Notes: generated by a model not told the origin, from the letters alone. 64,000 nt of DNA from GCA-2794515 sp033763335 (GCA_033763335.1 JANRKU010000008.1:124001-188000); one strand, 5' to 3'; shown: positions 41,563-51,102, counted from the stretch's first letter. Translations and numbers: made by a program.

Positions 41563-43374
41563 ATGGAAAAACAATCAACTGGTGCAGAAAATGTTGTGTG
41601 GGATTTGACCGTTTTATATGCGGACATAGATGACCCCAACATCCAAAAAGATATGACCTATTATATGGAACAGGCGGGTGCATTTGCCAATGAGTATCGT
41701 GGCAAGGTCGCCAGTTTGGATGCCAATGGCTTGAATACCGCATTAAAGCGTATGGACAGCTTATATGATGGTGGGGGCAAAATTATTTCCTTTGCGTCAT
41801 TAAATTATTCCACCGATACCGCAGACCCCAAACGGGGCGCGTTGTTGCAAAAAGCCACTGAATTTTATTCTGCATTTAATCAGCAATTGCTCTTTTTTAT
41901 GCTGGAATGGAATCTGGTCGAAGATTCTCGTGCAAAGGCGCTTATTGCCGACCCCATCCTCGTCAATTATGCCCATCACTTAGAAGCAGAACGGGTCTAT
42001 ACCCCCTATCAATTGACCGAAGCCGAAGAAAAAATTCTCAGCGAAAAATCGGTAACAGGGTCTAACGCATGGACGCGCTTTTTTACCCAATTGACCAGCA
42101 GTATGCGCTACGATTTTGAGGGTCAACAACTCAACCAAACCCAACTCATGACCCGTCTGTATTCCCCAGACCGCGAAACACGTAAAAAAGCGGCGGATGC
42201 ACTAACAGCAGGGTTACATGGCAAGAAAATGGAATTGACCTACATCTATAACACCATTGTGGCAGATAAAGCCTCTAGCGATAAATTGCGTGGGTATCCC
42301 ACCTGGATTTCATCGCGGAATTTGGATAATAAAGCCCCCGATGCGGTGGTGGAGGCACTCATTAAAGCTGTCACCAGCAATTATGAATTGGTAGCGCGTC
42401 ATTATCGCCTCAAGCGGACAATTTTGGGCTTGGACGAACTCGCGGATTATGACCGTTACGCCCCCCTGCCATTGGATGATGTGGAAGAAGAACGCTATAC
42501 ATGGTCACAAGCCAAAGATATTATCCTCAATGCCTTCAATGCCTTTAGTCCAGAAATGGGAGAGGTAGCGGGCTACTTTTTTGATAAAAATTGGATTCAT
42601 GCCGCCGTATTGCCCAACAAGCGCGGTGGCGCATTTGCATCGCCCGTAACACCCTCTGCCCATCCGTTTGTGTTCGTCAATTTTGAAGGACGTGCGCGTG
42701 ATGTGGCGACATTGGCACATGAACTCGGACACGGGATTCATATGTACCTATCGGGTAAAGCCAATGGCTTGATGGGTCTTTATACCCCACTGACCACCGC
42801 AGAGATGGCATCTGTGTTTGGTGAAATGTTGGTCTTTAGCGACCTCATGCGCCGTGAAAGCCGTCCAAAGGCAAAATTGGGCATGTTGGCTGGCAAAATT
42901 GAAGATACCTTCGCCACGGTGTTCCGCCAAATCAGCATGAACCGTTTTGAGCATGGCTTACACACTGCCCGCCGTACAGAAGGCGAATTGCCCACCGAGC
43001 GCATCAATGCGATTTGGATGGAGAGCCAAAAAGCGATGTTTGGGGATAGTGTGAATTTGCGCGATGAATATAGCCAATGGTGGAGTTATATCCCCCATTT
43101 CTTGAATACACCCGGTTATGTTTATGCCTATGCTTTTGGGGAATTATTGGTGTTGGCATTGTATCAACTGTATCAAGAACAAGGTTCACCGTTTGCGCCA
43201 AAATATTTGGATGTGTTGGCGGCGGGTAATTCGGATTATCCCGATAAAATCCTCGCCAAAGTGGGCGTAGACCTCAATGACCCGCATTTCTGGCAAAAAG
43301 GGCTAGATGCCATCGGCATGTTGCTTGACCAAGAAGAAGCATTGGCAAAAGAAGTGTACCCCAATAAATTCTAA
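41563..43374 (+). CDS. M3-family oligoendopeptidase (PepF/PepF2 type)
   Basis: This 603-residue zinc metallopeptidase cuts short peptides inside the cell. The zinc site HELGH is at 386-390, with the following GIHMYLSGKAN and, about 25 residues on, TTAEMASVFGEML for the third ligand Glu. The N-terminal helical half (WDLTVLYADIDDP) and the SYIPHFLNTPGYVYAYAFGE end match M3B peptidases. GAGG lies 7 bases before the ATG at 41563; the frame runs open far upstream but without a ribosome site. It is followed by a hairpin element. Confidence 0.93.
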   Translation: MEKQSTGAENVVWDLTVLYADIDDPNIQKDMTYYMEQAGAFANEYRGKVASLDANGLNTALKRMDSLYDGGGKIISFASLNYSTDTADPKRGALLQKATEFYSAFNQQLLFFMLEWNLVEDSRAKALIADPILVNYAHHLEAERVYTPYQLTEAEEKILSEKSVTGSNAWTRFFTQLTSSMRYDFEGQQLNQTQLMTRLYSPDRETRKKAADALTAGLHGKKMELTYIYNTIVADKASSDKLRGYPTWISSRNLDNKAPDAVVEALIKAVTSNYELVARHYRLKRTILGLDELADYDRYAPLPLDDVEEERYTWSQAKDIILNAFNAFSPEMGEVAGYFFDKNWIHAAVLPNKRGGAFASPVTPSAHPFVFVNFEGRARDVATLAHELGHGIHMYLSGKANGLMGLYTPLTTAEMASVFGEMLVFSDLMRRESRPKAKLGMLAGKIEDTFATVFRQISMNRFEHGLHTARRTEGELPTERINAIWMESQKAMFGDSVNLRDEYSQWWSYIPHFLNTPGYVYAYAFGELLVLALYQLYQEQGSPFAPKYLDVLAAGNSDYPDKILAKVGVDLNDPHFWQKGLDAIGMLLDQEEALAKEVYPNKF

Positions 43375-43382
43375 GCTGTGAT

Positions 43383-43421
43383 TGTAGGGGCGGATTAGCG
43401 TTAGCGTATATCCGCCCTGTG
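43383..43421. repeat. Single-hairpin member of the covarying intergenic element
   Basis: GGGCGGAT pairs with ATCCGCCC around TA, GC/GC with GTTA loop, and GTAT. Compared with the copy at 3501, one stem pair has changed from C-G to T-A on both sides, so pairing is kept. It sits just after the PepF gene. Confidence 0.82.
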
Positions 43422-43449
43422 TTAATTCACAAAATAAAATCTTGATTGA

Positions 43450-43818
43450 TTATTTTTTGTCTTGCGATTGTATGGCTAAATCACGATATTTTTTTGCATC
43501 ACTCAATTTGGGGTTAATGGCTAGGGCGCTATTAAAATCAACAATAGCAAGGTCATATTGTCCTTGTTGATAATAGGCTTGTCCACGTAGGTGATATGCT
43601 ACTTCATTGTTTGGGGTCAGTTTTATGACTTGTAAACAATCCCGAATGACCGCTTTATGATTCTCGTGTTTTTGATATATCAAGGCACGATTGATATAAG
43701 CATCTACAAGGCGCGGATTGAGTGAAATCGCCTCACTGAAATCATCAAGGGCTTTTTCATCATCCCCATAATGTTCGGAGGCGTGAACACCCCGTCTAAA
43801 ATAATCATCTGCATTCAT
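43450..43818 (-). CDS. TPR protein, tandem paralogue B
   Basis: This 122-residue soluble protein is built of about three TPR motifs: ALDDFSEAISLNPRLVDAYINRAL, a YQKHENHKAVIRDCLQVIKL unit, and YYQQGQYDLAIVDFNSALAI. It is a paralogue of the next gene upstream and identical in length. TPR proteins bind peptides or other proteins; no partner is evident beyond the linked glycosyltransferase. Confidence 0.85.
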   Translation of the reverse strand: MNADDYFRRGVHASEHYGDDEKALDDFSEAISLNPRLVDAYINRALIYQKHENHKAVIRDCLQVIKLTPNNEVAYHLRGQAYYQQGQYDLAIVDFNSALAINPKLSDAKKYRDLAIQSQDKK

Positions 43819-43836
43819 CTGTATTGCTCCTCTATA

Positions 43837-44205
43837 CTATTTTTTGCCACGTTTTTGTACTGCCAAAGCCCGTTGCTTTTTTGCATCATTCATATGGGGG
43901 TTGATGGCTAATGCGTGGTCAAAATCGGCAATAGCGAGGTCATATTGTTTGAGGTGATAATGGGCTTCCCCACGCAGGCTATATGCCAATTCATTATTTT
44001 CTTTTAGGTCTATCACCTGCGAAAAATCGGCAATGGCAAGCTCATAGGCTTTTTTACTGCGATAAGCCAATGCACGGCTCATATACGCATCTACAAAACT
44101 CGTATCGAGCAAAATAGCTTGGGTATAATCGGCGATGGCTTTATCATCATCACCATAGCGGTCTTGTGTGAGTAATCCGCGTTCAAAATAATCTTTTGCG
44201 TTCAT
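43837..44205 (-). CDS. TPR protein, tandem paralogue A
   Basis: This 122-residue protein shares the plan and many residues of paralogue B: MNAKDYFERGLLTQDRYGDD against MNADDYFRRGVHASEHYGDD, with the same DLAIADFDHALAINP ending. The two genes lie 18 bases apart and follow the GT4 gene by 18 bases, so all three form an operon. A recent tandem duplication is likely. Confidence 0.85.
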   Translation of the reverse strand: MNAKDYFERGLLTQDRYGDDDKAIADYTQAILLDTSFVDAYMSRALAYRSKKAYELAIADFSQVIDLKENNELAYSLRGEAHYHLKQYDLAIADFDHALAINPHMNDAKKQRALAVQKRGKK

Positions 44206-44223
44206 GATATTTTCCTTATTCTA

Positions 44224-45414
44224 TTATGGTAAACGTGGGGCAATTCGTTTGCCCCCCTTTTTGGCGCGATGATTCGTAATAAGACGGTCATAATGCACAA
44301 TAACTTCATCCATCATCGCATCCCATGTCTGTGTTTCGGCATAAGCACGGGCATCACGCCCCATCTGCTTCATTTTTTCTTTGTCGCTGATGATGTTGCG
44401 AACACCTTCGACCAACCCCTCCACATCACCATCATCAAATAAATAGCCTGTTTTGCCGATTTCCACCACATCGGGAATTCCCCCTACTCGTGATGATACC
44501 ACAGGTAATCCAGCCGCCATCGCTTCTACCACCACCAAACCGAATGTTTCTAGTGATGAGGCGAAGGTGAATACATCACCACTGGCGTATGCTTGTGATA
44601 AAGGAACACCGACCATGCGCCCCATAAATTTGGCGGGTAGCCCTTTGAAATGGTCTTCTAAATCGGCGCGGGCAGGTCCATCACCGACCAGCGCGAGGCG
44701 GGTATTGGGCAGGCGTTCCAATAAGGGACGCAAGAGGTCTATGCGCTTTTCGTTGCTCAATCTGCCAACATATAGCAAGAGGGTATCTTCTGGATGCCCA
44801 TCCGATAATTCATAGCGCATGGCATCATCGCGGAATTTTGGATTGAATCGTTCCCCATCCACCCCACGTTTCCATAAGCCCACATTTTTGATACCCAAGT
44901 CAATCATCTGGTTTTGGATGAGTTTTGAGGGGGCAAGGGTGTAATCTGCCATATTAAAGGTGGTGCGTGTAAACCAATTTACGGTTGGCTTCATAAAGCC
45001 CAAATTGATATTCCACAGGCTATGATGTTCTGCCATGCCCGCAAAATCCAAATGGAAAGAGGTCAGGTTGGGGATATTCAGGCGTTTCGCCATGAGGATT
45101 CCCACACCGCCAATTAATACAGGGTGGATGAAATGGGCAATATCGGGGCGAAAATCTTTGATTTGCCGATACGTATCCCATTGGGGTGGACCCGCCTTCA
45201 ATTCGGGATAGATGGGAAATGTCATCCCTGGCACGCGGATAATTTTTGTCTTGTTGTAATACGGCTCGTGTTCGCCCAGATGGTCAGAGACATAAGGTGC
45301 GACAATAGCAGTTTCGATACCGCGCTTGGTGAGGTGGTCAAGGAGTAGACAAATGACGGTGACGATACCATCCCGCTTGGGGAGGAATGTCTCGGTGAAC
45401 AGCATAACGCGCAT
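44224..45414 (-). CDS. GT4-family glycosyltransferase
   Basis: This 396-residue GT-B enzyme has a Gly-rich start (PKRDGIVTVICLLL), a central RLSNEKRIDLLRPLLERL, VGDGPARADLE for the nucleotide sugar, and the EX7E motif SLETFGLVVVEAMAAGLPVVSSRVGG. It resembles the mannosyl- and glucosyltransferases that build polar glycolipids (MgtA/PimB-like group). Donor and acceptor cannot be told. It leads an operon with two TPR proteins. Confidence 0.88.
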   Translation of the reverse strand: MRVMLFTETFLPKRDGIVTVICLLLDHLTKRGIETAIVAPYVSDHLGEHEPYYNKTKIIRVPGMTFPIYPELKAGPPQWDTYRQIKDFRPDIAHFIHPVLIGGVGILMAKRLNIPNLTSFHLDFAGMAEHHSLWNINLGFMKPTVNWFTRTTFNMADYTLAPSKLIQNQMIDLGIKNVGLWKRGVDGERFNPKFRDDAMRYELSDGHPEDTLLLYVGRLSNEKRIDLLRPLLERLPNTRLALVGDGPARADLEDHFKGLPAKFMGRMVGVPLSQAYASGDVFTFASSLETFGLVVVEAMAAGLPVVSSRVGGIPDVVEIGKTGYLFDDGDVEGLVEGVRNIISDKEKMKQMGRDARAYAETQTWDAMMDEVIVHYDRLITNHRAKKGGKRIAPRLP

Positions 45415-45505
45415 AGGGATGAAATCCTGTGAATAGTTTTTTATCAGTAAATTATTATAAAGGGGTATATGACCGAAAAAAAGCTAATTTTTTCGCCAAA
45501 TCGGT

Positions 45506-45511
45506 TATAAT
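45506..45511 (+). promoter_or_regulatory. -10 box of the Uma2 gene
   Basis: TATAAT ends 18 bases before GGAG and 29 bases before the ATG at 45541, so this gene has a normal leader, unlike those at 8484, 10958 and 11049. Confidence 0.5.
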
Positions 45512-45540
45512 CACTTTTATCAGTAGATGGAGTGATGAAA

Positions 45541-46116
45541 ATGGTCTTAGAAGCACAACGCCCCCCTATCACCGCACAGGAATTTGACGACTGGGCAGAT
45601 TTGCCAGAAAACAGTGAGCGGTTATTTGAATTGATTAGTGGGGAGATTATCGAAAAAATGCCGTCAAATGTGTATTCGTCAATTATAGCTATTCGTATTG
45701 CCTCATTATTGATGATATATCTGTTTAAGAATGATATTGGCTATGTATCGGGCGAGCAAGGCGGTTATAAGGTCGGGGATAATCGGTTTGCGCCAGATGT
45801 CGCATTTGTTAGCTATACCAAACAAAAAAATGCCAATAAACGCGGATACAATCCCGTTGTACCAGATTTAGCCGTAGAGGTGATTAGTGATGCCGATAAC
45901 CGTGAAGAACTCACGGCATTACGGCGCAAAGTCACAGGCTATCTCAATGCGGGGGTGATTGTCTGGATTGTGGATTGTGATAAGCAAACCGTTGAAGTAC
46001 ATCAGCTTGGGCAAGATGTCAAAATTTTGGGTGTAGCAGATACTATTGAAGTCGCAGAATTACTGCCCGATTTCAAATTGGCTGTGCGCGATATTTTTCC
46101 AGCAGAAAAAGCATAA
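45541..46116 (+). CDS. Uma2 family (DUF820) putative endonuclease
   Basis: This 191-residue protein has the PD-(D/E)xK core of Uma2: FAPDVAFVSYTKQ and VPDLAVEVISDADNREEL, then RRKVTGYLNAGVIVWIVD. The family is very abundant in filamentous and Chloroflexi-like bacteria, usually as scattered single genes; its biological role is unclear. The ATG at 45541 has GGAG 8 bases upstream. Confidence 0.9.
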   Translation: MVLEAQRPPITAQEFDDWADLPENSERLFELISGEIIEKMPSNVYSSIIAIRIASLLMIYLFKNDIGYVSGEQGGYKVGDNRFAPDVAFVSYTKQKNANKRGYNPVVPDLAVEVISDADNREELTALRRKVTGYLNAGVIVWIVDCDKQTVEVHQLGQDVKILGVADTIEVAELLPDFKLAVRDIFPAEKA

Positions 46117-46129
46117 TTGCACTCTCAAC

Positions 46130-46158
46130 TTGCCCCAACGCGCCTTTATGTCTACAAT
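46130..46158 (+). promoter_or_regulatory. Promoter of the 334-residue unknown protein
   Basis: TTGCCC (46130-46135) and TACAAT (46153-46158) are 17 bases apart. The start would be near 46165, leaving about 34 nt before the ATG. Confidence 0.55.
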
Positions 46159-46198
46159 AGGTATAGTGCAAACCTCGCATCCATCTTGAGGGCAACTG

Positions 46199-47203
46199 AT
46201 GACTGAACAAAGTGATATTCTCGTCCGTATTGATGACCGTATGCGGTTGATGTCTGCGGTGTTGGCGGCGACCAATTACGCCGATAAAGCACAACAGCTT
46301 AAACCACATGGCACACACATGCACGCCCGCACCACTCGTAAACATGTCTTAAAGCATGTTGACCATCCTGTCGTGCAAGCCACACAGACCCTATTGGATA
46401 GCGGCACACCATTGGAAGCCCTATTCACATTGGCGGGTATGTTACGCTTGCCAGACTTTGAACTTGATACCCCTCCCGCTTGGTTGCCTAGTGGCTATGT
46501 GGCACACCTACGCGACTTTTATACCATCTCTGAATTGCCAGCCTTTTGGATTAAAGAACAAATCCTGTGGGATAAAGCCTTATTACAATCACAAAAAATC
46601 TTCGCTAAGATGTCATTACGCAATTTCCTAAAACCATTTTTGGGAGAGACACCCGAAAAATTAGTCTTTATGCCTAATCTTGGCTACCCTAGCGATTATG
46701 ATATTGGGTGTCGTGTGGGAGACGAATTGTGGTGCATTGCGCCACCACCATTGGCATGGGGCGATAGTCCGCCGTGGCCCTATGATGAACCAAGCCAAAT
46801 CACCTATTCGTATCGGGCGAGTATCATGGTCTTGGGCAGGCTCATGCTCAAGCCCTATTTATGGAGCAAGCCCGACCATTTGGCAGAAGTGATGAAAACC
46901 GATTTACCCGTGCCAGACCACTTTAAGGCACAATATCCCACATGGGAAGAACAATTCACCGCGTTGTTCCTCTCGGCAATGGTGGCGATGTATTTAGAAG
47001 ACCATGTAGATGAGCGCGAATACAAAGCCTATATGATTATGGAGAAGAAAGCCCGCAAAATGGATATTTTGCCCGGTACCGTGAGTGTGCTACGGCGATT
47101 TATGCAAGAGAAAGATACCAACGAAAAATATCGCAATTTGCTCGAATTTTTGCCTATCTTCCCCAAGCAATTGCGTGTCGCGCAGAAGATTGTGCGCTTT
47201 TAG
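46199..47203 (+). CDS. Unknown soluble protein, 334 residues
   Basis: I do not recognise this protein. It is mostly helical, with no signal peptide or membrane helix. The region from about 35 to 60 is rich in His and Lys. The middle contains several aromatic, Pro-rich segments (WCIAPPPLAWGDSPPWPYDEP), and the tail is basic (KQLRVAQKIVRF). GAGGG precedes the ATG. It is convergent with the gene at 47215, with only 11 bases between the stops. Confidence 0.7.
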   Translation: MTEQSDILVRIDDRMRLMSAVLAATNYADKAQQLKPHGTHMHARTTRKHVLKHVDHPVVQATQTLLDSGTPLEALFTLAGMLRLPDFELDTPPAWLPSGYVAHLRDFYTISELPAFWIKEQILWDKALLQSQKIFAKMSLRNFLKPFLGETPEKLVFMPNLGYPSDYDIGCRVGDELWCIAPPPLAWGDSPPWPYDEPSQITYSYRASIMVLGRLMLKPYLWSKPDHLAEVMKTDLPVPDHFKAQYPTWEEQFTALFLSAMVAMYLEDHVDEREYKAYMIMEKKARKMDILPGTVSVLRRFMQEKDTNEKYRNLLEFLPIFPKQLRVAQKIVRF

Positions 47204-47214
47204 GGGGTGGAAGA

Positions 47215-47640
47215 TTATTCTTCCACCACCAGCACATCCGATAACACCACAGCCGCCACTTCTTGGGTGGCACGTTGTCCGTTGCTAGTCCCTTTGGCTT
47301 CTTCTTCTGGGCTATCGGTCACTTGGGTGAAATAACTCTCAAAAATATCCATCGCCAATAAATTATCTATTGTGTCTTCTATGGAATCGCGTGCCAATGT
47401 TTCGACCACGATATGGGGAGTGTCGAGTGCGGCGAAGCGTGTGGGGACGGTATCTTCGAGTTGTTGTGTCAATTGTTGGGTGAGTTCCATTTGACGTTTG
47501 AGATAATTGAGGGTGATGAATACCCCTGTATAAATAACCCCATTATCGAGTTCAATAATGACATCACGCGCTTCTGGGTCATCGGCACGTACTTCGATGA
47601 GGATACGATTGGGGATAAAAACATCGCTGGCAATTAACAT
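47215..47640 (-). CDS. Unknown protein, 141 residues
   Basis: I do not recognise this protein. The first 60 residues form beta strands with an amphipathic turn (RADDPEARDVIIELDNGVIY), followed by a Gln/Leu-rich helix (LKRQMELTQQLTQQLED). The C-terminus is acidic. It has no membrane helix or Cys. GAGGAA is a possible ribosome site before the ATG, and a TTGACA-18-TATGCT promoter lies at 47712-47741. Confidence 0.65.
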   Translation of the reverse strand: MLIASDVFIPNRILIEVRADDPEARDVIIELDNGVIYTGVFITLNYLKRQMELTQQLTQQLEDTVPTRFAALDTPHIVVETLARDSIEDTIDNLLAMDIFESYFTQVTDSPEEEAKGTSNGQRATQEVAAVVLSDVLVVEE

Positions 47641-47711
47641 ACACTATTTCCTCTCATAAACTTATTTGTATGGATGGATTCCATACCCTATTACAACCTT
47701 CTTATGTAGTG

Positions 47712-47741
47712 AGCATACGTCACTTTTGAGACTCATGTCAA
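47712..47741 (-). promoter_or_regulatory. Promoter of the 141-residue unknown protein
   Basis: On the minus strand TTGACA (47741-47736) and TATGCT (47717-47712) are 18 bases apart, about 70 bases before the ATG. Confidence 0.5.
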
Positions 47742-47768
47742 GCAACGAATAAAAAATTGTAACATTTT

Positions 47769-49697
47769 TCACAGACTCGCTAACCACATAAATTGATATG
47801 GCTCTAGGCGAATGGTATCCCCTTTTTCGATGGAACTATCACTCACAAGGTCGGTGATTTTCGCAGGTAGTGTCCAATATGCCCCTAATACCGTTTTGGA
47901 GACTGTTTGGGTAAATTCAGAAAAATTTGCCAATACAAATATGCTTCTGTTGCGAATAAATCCCAAGACATGCCCATTTTGCACATCCACAAATTGCGTG
48001 TGTGGGTCGCTGAATTGGGGTAAATTTTGGCGGATGCGAATGAGTCCCTGTAGGGCGCTAAATACCCGTCCTGCGGGGTGCAATTCGTCGGTGCGATGTT
48101 CGGCACGTTTCCAATCGAATTTTGGGCGGTGTACCCATCGGCTATCGGCTTTTTTATGCTCATCTTGTTCATAACTATAATCGTTGAGCGTGGCAATTTC
48201 ATCCCCAATATAAATCAACGGAATACCACCCGCGCTGATGATAAGGCTATGGAGCATGATAATGCGCCGTAGGGCATTTTCGCTGAATAACGGATTGCCA
48301 CCGTTTAAGCCTTGCTCTAAGCCTGCGAGCGAGGCGGCTGTGCCACAAATCCGCATATCCTGTGTCTGGGGATTATAGTTAAATGGTACACCAGTAGCGA
48401 ATGAGCCATTAAATCGCCCTGTATAAAATTGATTCAAAAAGAGGCGATGGTCAAATCCGCGTATACCGACTTCGGCGGCATCTTCATTTGCGAATGACCA
48501 ACCAATATCATCATGCACGCGGATGTAATTTATCCATGCTGTGCCTTCGGGCAGGTCAAAGCGTTTACTCATCGAATGGCGTAATAATTTGACCTCACGG
48601 GTGGCGAGTGCCTCCCATGCCAATGCCATGAAGGTGGGGTTATATGATAATTGACATTCTTGTGGCGAAATATAACTGACCACATCATCGGGATGTACGA
48701 TGGCTTCGGATTTGAACACCATCGCAGGCGCGGCAATTTGTACAAGGGCATTAAAGGCGCGGATGATATGATGTACTTCGGGCAAATTCTCGCAGGGGGT
48801 GTCCATCTGCTTCCAGACGAATGCCACCGCATCCAGCCGTAAGACCTCTGTGCCAACATTCGCCAAAAAGAGCATTTCGCCCAACATGGCATTAAATACC
48901 TCTGGATTGGTATAGTTCAAATCCCATTGAAAAGTGTTGAAGGTCGTCCATGCCCAACGGTCAATGGATTCGATATAGGTAAAATTACCGGGTGCTTGTT
49001 CGGGGAAAATTTCTCGCAAGTTTTTTTCGTAGCGGTCTGGCAATGACCTATCGGGATAGAGATAATAATAACGCTGATACCGTTTTTCCCCTGCCAATGC
49101 CCGCTTTGCCCATTCATGCTCATCAGAAGTGTGATTGAACACAAAATCCATCACCAAGCTAATGCCATTCTGTCGCAATTCCTTCGCCAAAATCTCAAGG
49201 TCGCGCATCGTGCCGAGTGCGGGGTTCACTTCCCGAAAATTGCTGACTGCATAGCCCCCGTCATTATTTTTTTCTGGGACGGCATACAGGGGCATCAGGT
49301 GTAAATAGGTTAACCCAAGTTCTTTGAAATAAGACACTTTTTTGCGTAAATGTGCCAAATCCCCTGCGAATAAATCCACATAGCACACCCCACCAATCAT
49401 TTTTGGGTCATTGAACCAATTGGGGTTGGCTTCGCGCTGTTCGTCTAAGGCATGAAGGTCTTTATTGCGTTTGAGAAATTTTTGGGCGGTAGTGAGTAAA
49501 ATTTGTTCAAGGTGATAGAAAAAATCGTAACGCCCACTATAGACTTTATATAAATTTTCAAATGCGAAAGGAAAATGTTGATGGATGCGTTCTAAAAATT
49601 TGGGATACAGTGTGCTATCGGCAAAAAGTGGTGTAATACGTGGTAAAAGACGGTCTAAGGCGATGAGTGATTCTTCATGAAGCCAATTCGGTGACAT
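47769..49697 (-). CDS. Amylosucrase (GH13)
   Basis: This 642-residue enzyme should make alpha-1,4-glucan from sucrose, releasing fructose. The length and N-terminal all-helical domain (1-90) are those of amylosucrase. The catalytic residues are Asp289 in LRLDAVAF, Glu331 in FKSEAIVHPDD, and Asp396 in YIRVHDDIGW; MDFVFNHTSDEHEW and NNDGGYAVSNF complete the barrel signature. Related sucrose phosphorylase or hydrolase activity is not excluded. AGAGGA precedes the ATG. A LacI-type operator covers the predicted transcription start, so sucrose-linked repression is plausible. Confidence 0.92.
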   Translation of the reverse strand: MSPNWLHEESLIALDRLLPRITPLFADSTLYPKFLERIHQHFPFAFENLYKVYSGRYDFFYHLEQILLTTAQKFLKRNKDLHALDEQREANPNWFNDPKMIGGVCYVDLFAGDLAHLRKKVSYFKELGLTYLHLMPLYAVPEKNNDGGYAVSNFREVNPALGTMRDLEILAKELRQNGISLVMDFVFNHTSDEHEWAKRALAGEKRYQRYYYLYPDRSLPDRYEKNLREIFPEQAPGNFTYIESIDRWAWTTFNTFQWDLNYTNPEVFNAMLGEMLFLANVGTEVLRLDAVAFVWKQMDTPCENLPEVHHIIRAFNALVQIAAPAMVFKSEAIVHPDDVVSYISPQECQLSYNPTFMALAWEALATREVKLLRHSMSKRFDLPEGTAWINYIRVHDDIGWSFANEDAAEVGIRGFDHRLFLNQFYTGRFNGSFATGVPFNYNPQTQDMRICGTAASLAGLEQGLNGGNPLFSENALRRIIMLHSLIISAGGIPLIYIGDEIATLNDYSYEQDEHKKADSRWVHRPKFDWKRAEHRTDELHPAGRVFSALQGLIRIRQNLPQFSDPHTQFVDVQNGHVLGFIRNRSIFVLANFSEFTQTVSKTVLGAYWTLPAKITDLVSDSSIEKGDTIRLEPYQFMWLASL

Positions 49698-49723
49698 AAG
49701 CTATTCCTCTGATAAATTTAATT

Positions 49724-49769
49724 TGGTAGCGTTTCCAATTATTATAGAAAATAAATCGCTTTACTTCAA
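49724..49769 (-). promoter_or_regulatory. Amylosucrase promoter with LacI-type operator
   Basis: On the minus strand TTGAAG (49769-49764) and TATAAT (49746-49741) are 17 bases apart. TGGAAACGCTACCA (49737-49724) begins 3 bases later and covers the likely start site. It resembles LacI/GalR operators, with central CG and near-symmetric arms. Confidence 0.65.
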
Positions 49770-50645
49770 ATGCAAAAACATTTCTGTTCGGCGGAATATT
49801 TCCAAATATCCCATTTGTTGATAAATATCCCATAATTGGTCGCCCACATCCACATTTTCGATTTTGGTGTCTTGCATGGGATGTTCTTTATGCACATGAT
49901 ATAACAGCGCCTTTGCCACCCATGTATCACTATAATTGAGGACGAAATGTGTGAGTTGAAAGGGGCTACGCTGAAAGACAATCCATCCCGATTCGCCAGC
50001 ATCACTGACCAAGCGCAATCCGCGTAGATTGGTGGTATTGAGCAAGGAGCGTGTTTCTTCTATCCACGAGGGGGTATCGGTACGTGACGCAAGGATAGCG
50101 GGTATATCGGCTTCAGAAAGAGTAATAGGCTTTAGGCTATCATAGGCGAGATTAGGTGTTGGGGCGCTGGGTGGTCTGCGAATGACGAGTAATTCGCGTG
50201 TGGGGACAAATCCTAATTTCTCAAATAAAAGGCGGGCGGGGTCGTTGCCTAAAATAACTTCGAGTTGAATGAGGGTAGCACCTTGGTCTTGTGCCGAGCC
50301 AATGAGTGATTCCATCATAGCTTGCCCGACATGATGTTTTCTGCGGTCTGGAATGACACCCAAACGGGTAATCCATCCACGCTTATCCCGTAGTCCCAAC
50401 ATGCCCACCCCACAAGGCAAATTATCGCCATTAATGGCTACAACCGAGCCATCAAGCGATATATCATAATTTTGAACATATTCTTGCATCCGCTTGTTAT
50501 TCATTGGCATGGGGACAATATAATCTACCCGTGCTTGATTATAAATTTCTGCCAATTCAGTATAGTTGTAGGCAGATGTTGGGATAAGCTGATTGCCCGC
50601 ATTAATAAATGCGGTACGGGCAGACGATGGCGGGAGATTGGACAA
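49761..50645 (-). CDS. GNAT-family acetyltransferase
   Basis: This 294-residue protein has a first GNAT domain at about 25-155 with the acetyl-CoA loop segment RLGVIPDRRKHHVGQAMMESLI and the following EVILGNDPARLLFEKLGF. The second half (about 170-294) looks like a degenerate second GNAT domain with an LRGLRLVSDAGESGW segment. Two-domain GNATs often act on small molecules or aminoglycosides, but the substrate is unknown. The amylosucrase -35 box lies just upstream of its 3' end. Confidence 0.8.
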   Translation of the reverse strand: MSNLPPSSARTAFINAGNQLIPTSAYNYTELAEIYNQARVDYIVPMPMNNKRMQEYVQNYDISLDGSVVAINGDNLPCGVGMLGLRDKRGWITRLGVIPDRRKHHVGQAMMESLIGSAQDQGATLIQLEVILGNDPARLLFEKLGFVPTRELLVIRRPPSAPTPNLAYDSLKPITLSEADIPAILASRTDTPSWIEETRSLLNTTNLRGLRLVSDAGESGWIVFQRSPFQLTHFVLNYSDTWVAKALLYHVHKEHPMQDTKIENVDVGDQLWDIYQQMGYLEIFRRTEMFLHLK

Positions 50646-50727
50646 GGGAATTCCTTCTCAATTTACGACAAAAAAGATGTAATTTATGGGATAGGTGTTT
50701 TATGACCTTCCCATATTCTACACCAAA

Positions 50728-51102
50728 TTACGAAACTAGCTTGGCGATAAACCCTTCAATCTGCCCAACAAATGCACGGGTGTCAATCGGTTTGGTAATC
50801 ACCCCATGACACCCATAGGCAGTCGCCATATTTTGTGCCACATCGGGTTGAAAGGCGGTGAAGGCGATGATGGGCATATTGGCAAGGTCTGGTTGTTGCT
50901 TGATGAGGGCGATGACGGTTTGACCATCAATATCGGGCAAGCCCAAATCAATCAATACCAAATCGGGATGATGCTCAAAGACGGTGGTTAAGCCTGTTTC
51001 ACCATCTTCTGCCACAATGACCTTATGCGATGCCGCACGGAGCAATTTTGCCACCATACGGCTGTTATCTGGGTTATCTTCTATGACCACGATTAGGCTC
51101 AT
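50728..51102 (-). CDS. Stand-alone response-regulator receiver
   Basis: This 124-residue protein is a single REC domain with VIEDNPDNSRMV, the phospho-acceptor Asp in DLVLIDLGLPDIDG, a conserved Thr in IIAFTAFQ, and a late ITKPIDT Lys. There is no output domain, as in CheY/Spo0F-type relay proteins. Its ATG follows the stop of the threonine synthase-REC fusion with no gap (TAA-ATG), so the two are translationally coupled. It may pass phosphoryl groups within this block. Confidence 0.93.
   Translation of the reverse strand: MSLIVVIEDNPDNSRMVAKLLRAASHKVIVAEDGETGLTTVFEHHPDLVLIDLGLPDIDGQTVIALIKQQPDLANMPIIAFTAFQPDVAQNMATAYGCHGVITKPIDTRAFVGQIEGFIAKLVS

Noticed and set aside
45541..46116. Uma2 protein as a transposon or defence gene
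   Set aside because: Uma2 genes are usually scattered singles in such genomes; there is no linked system here.
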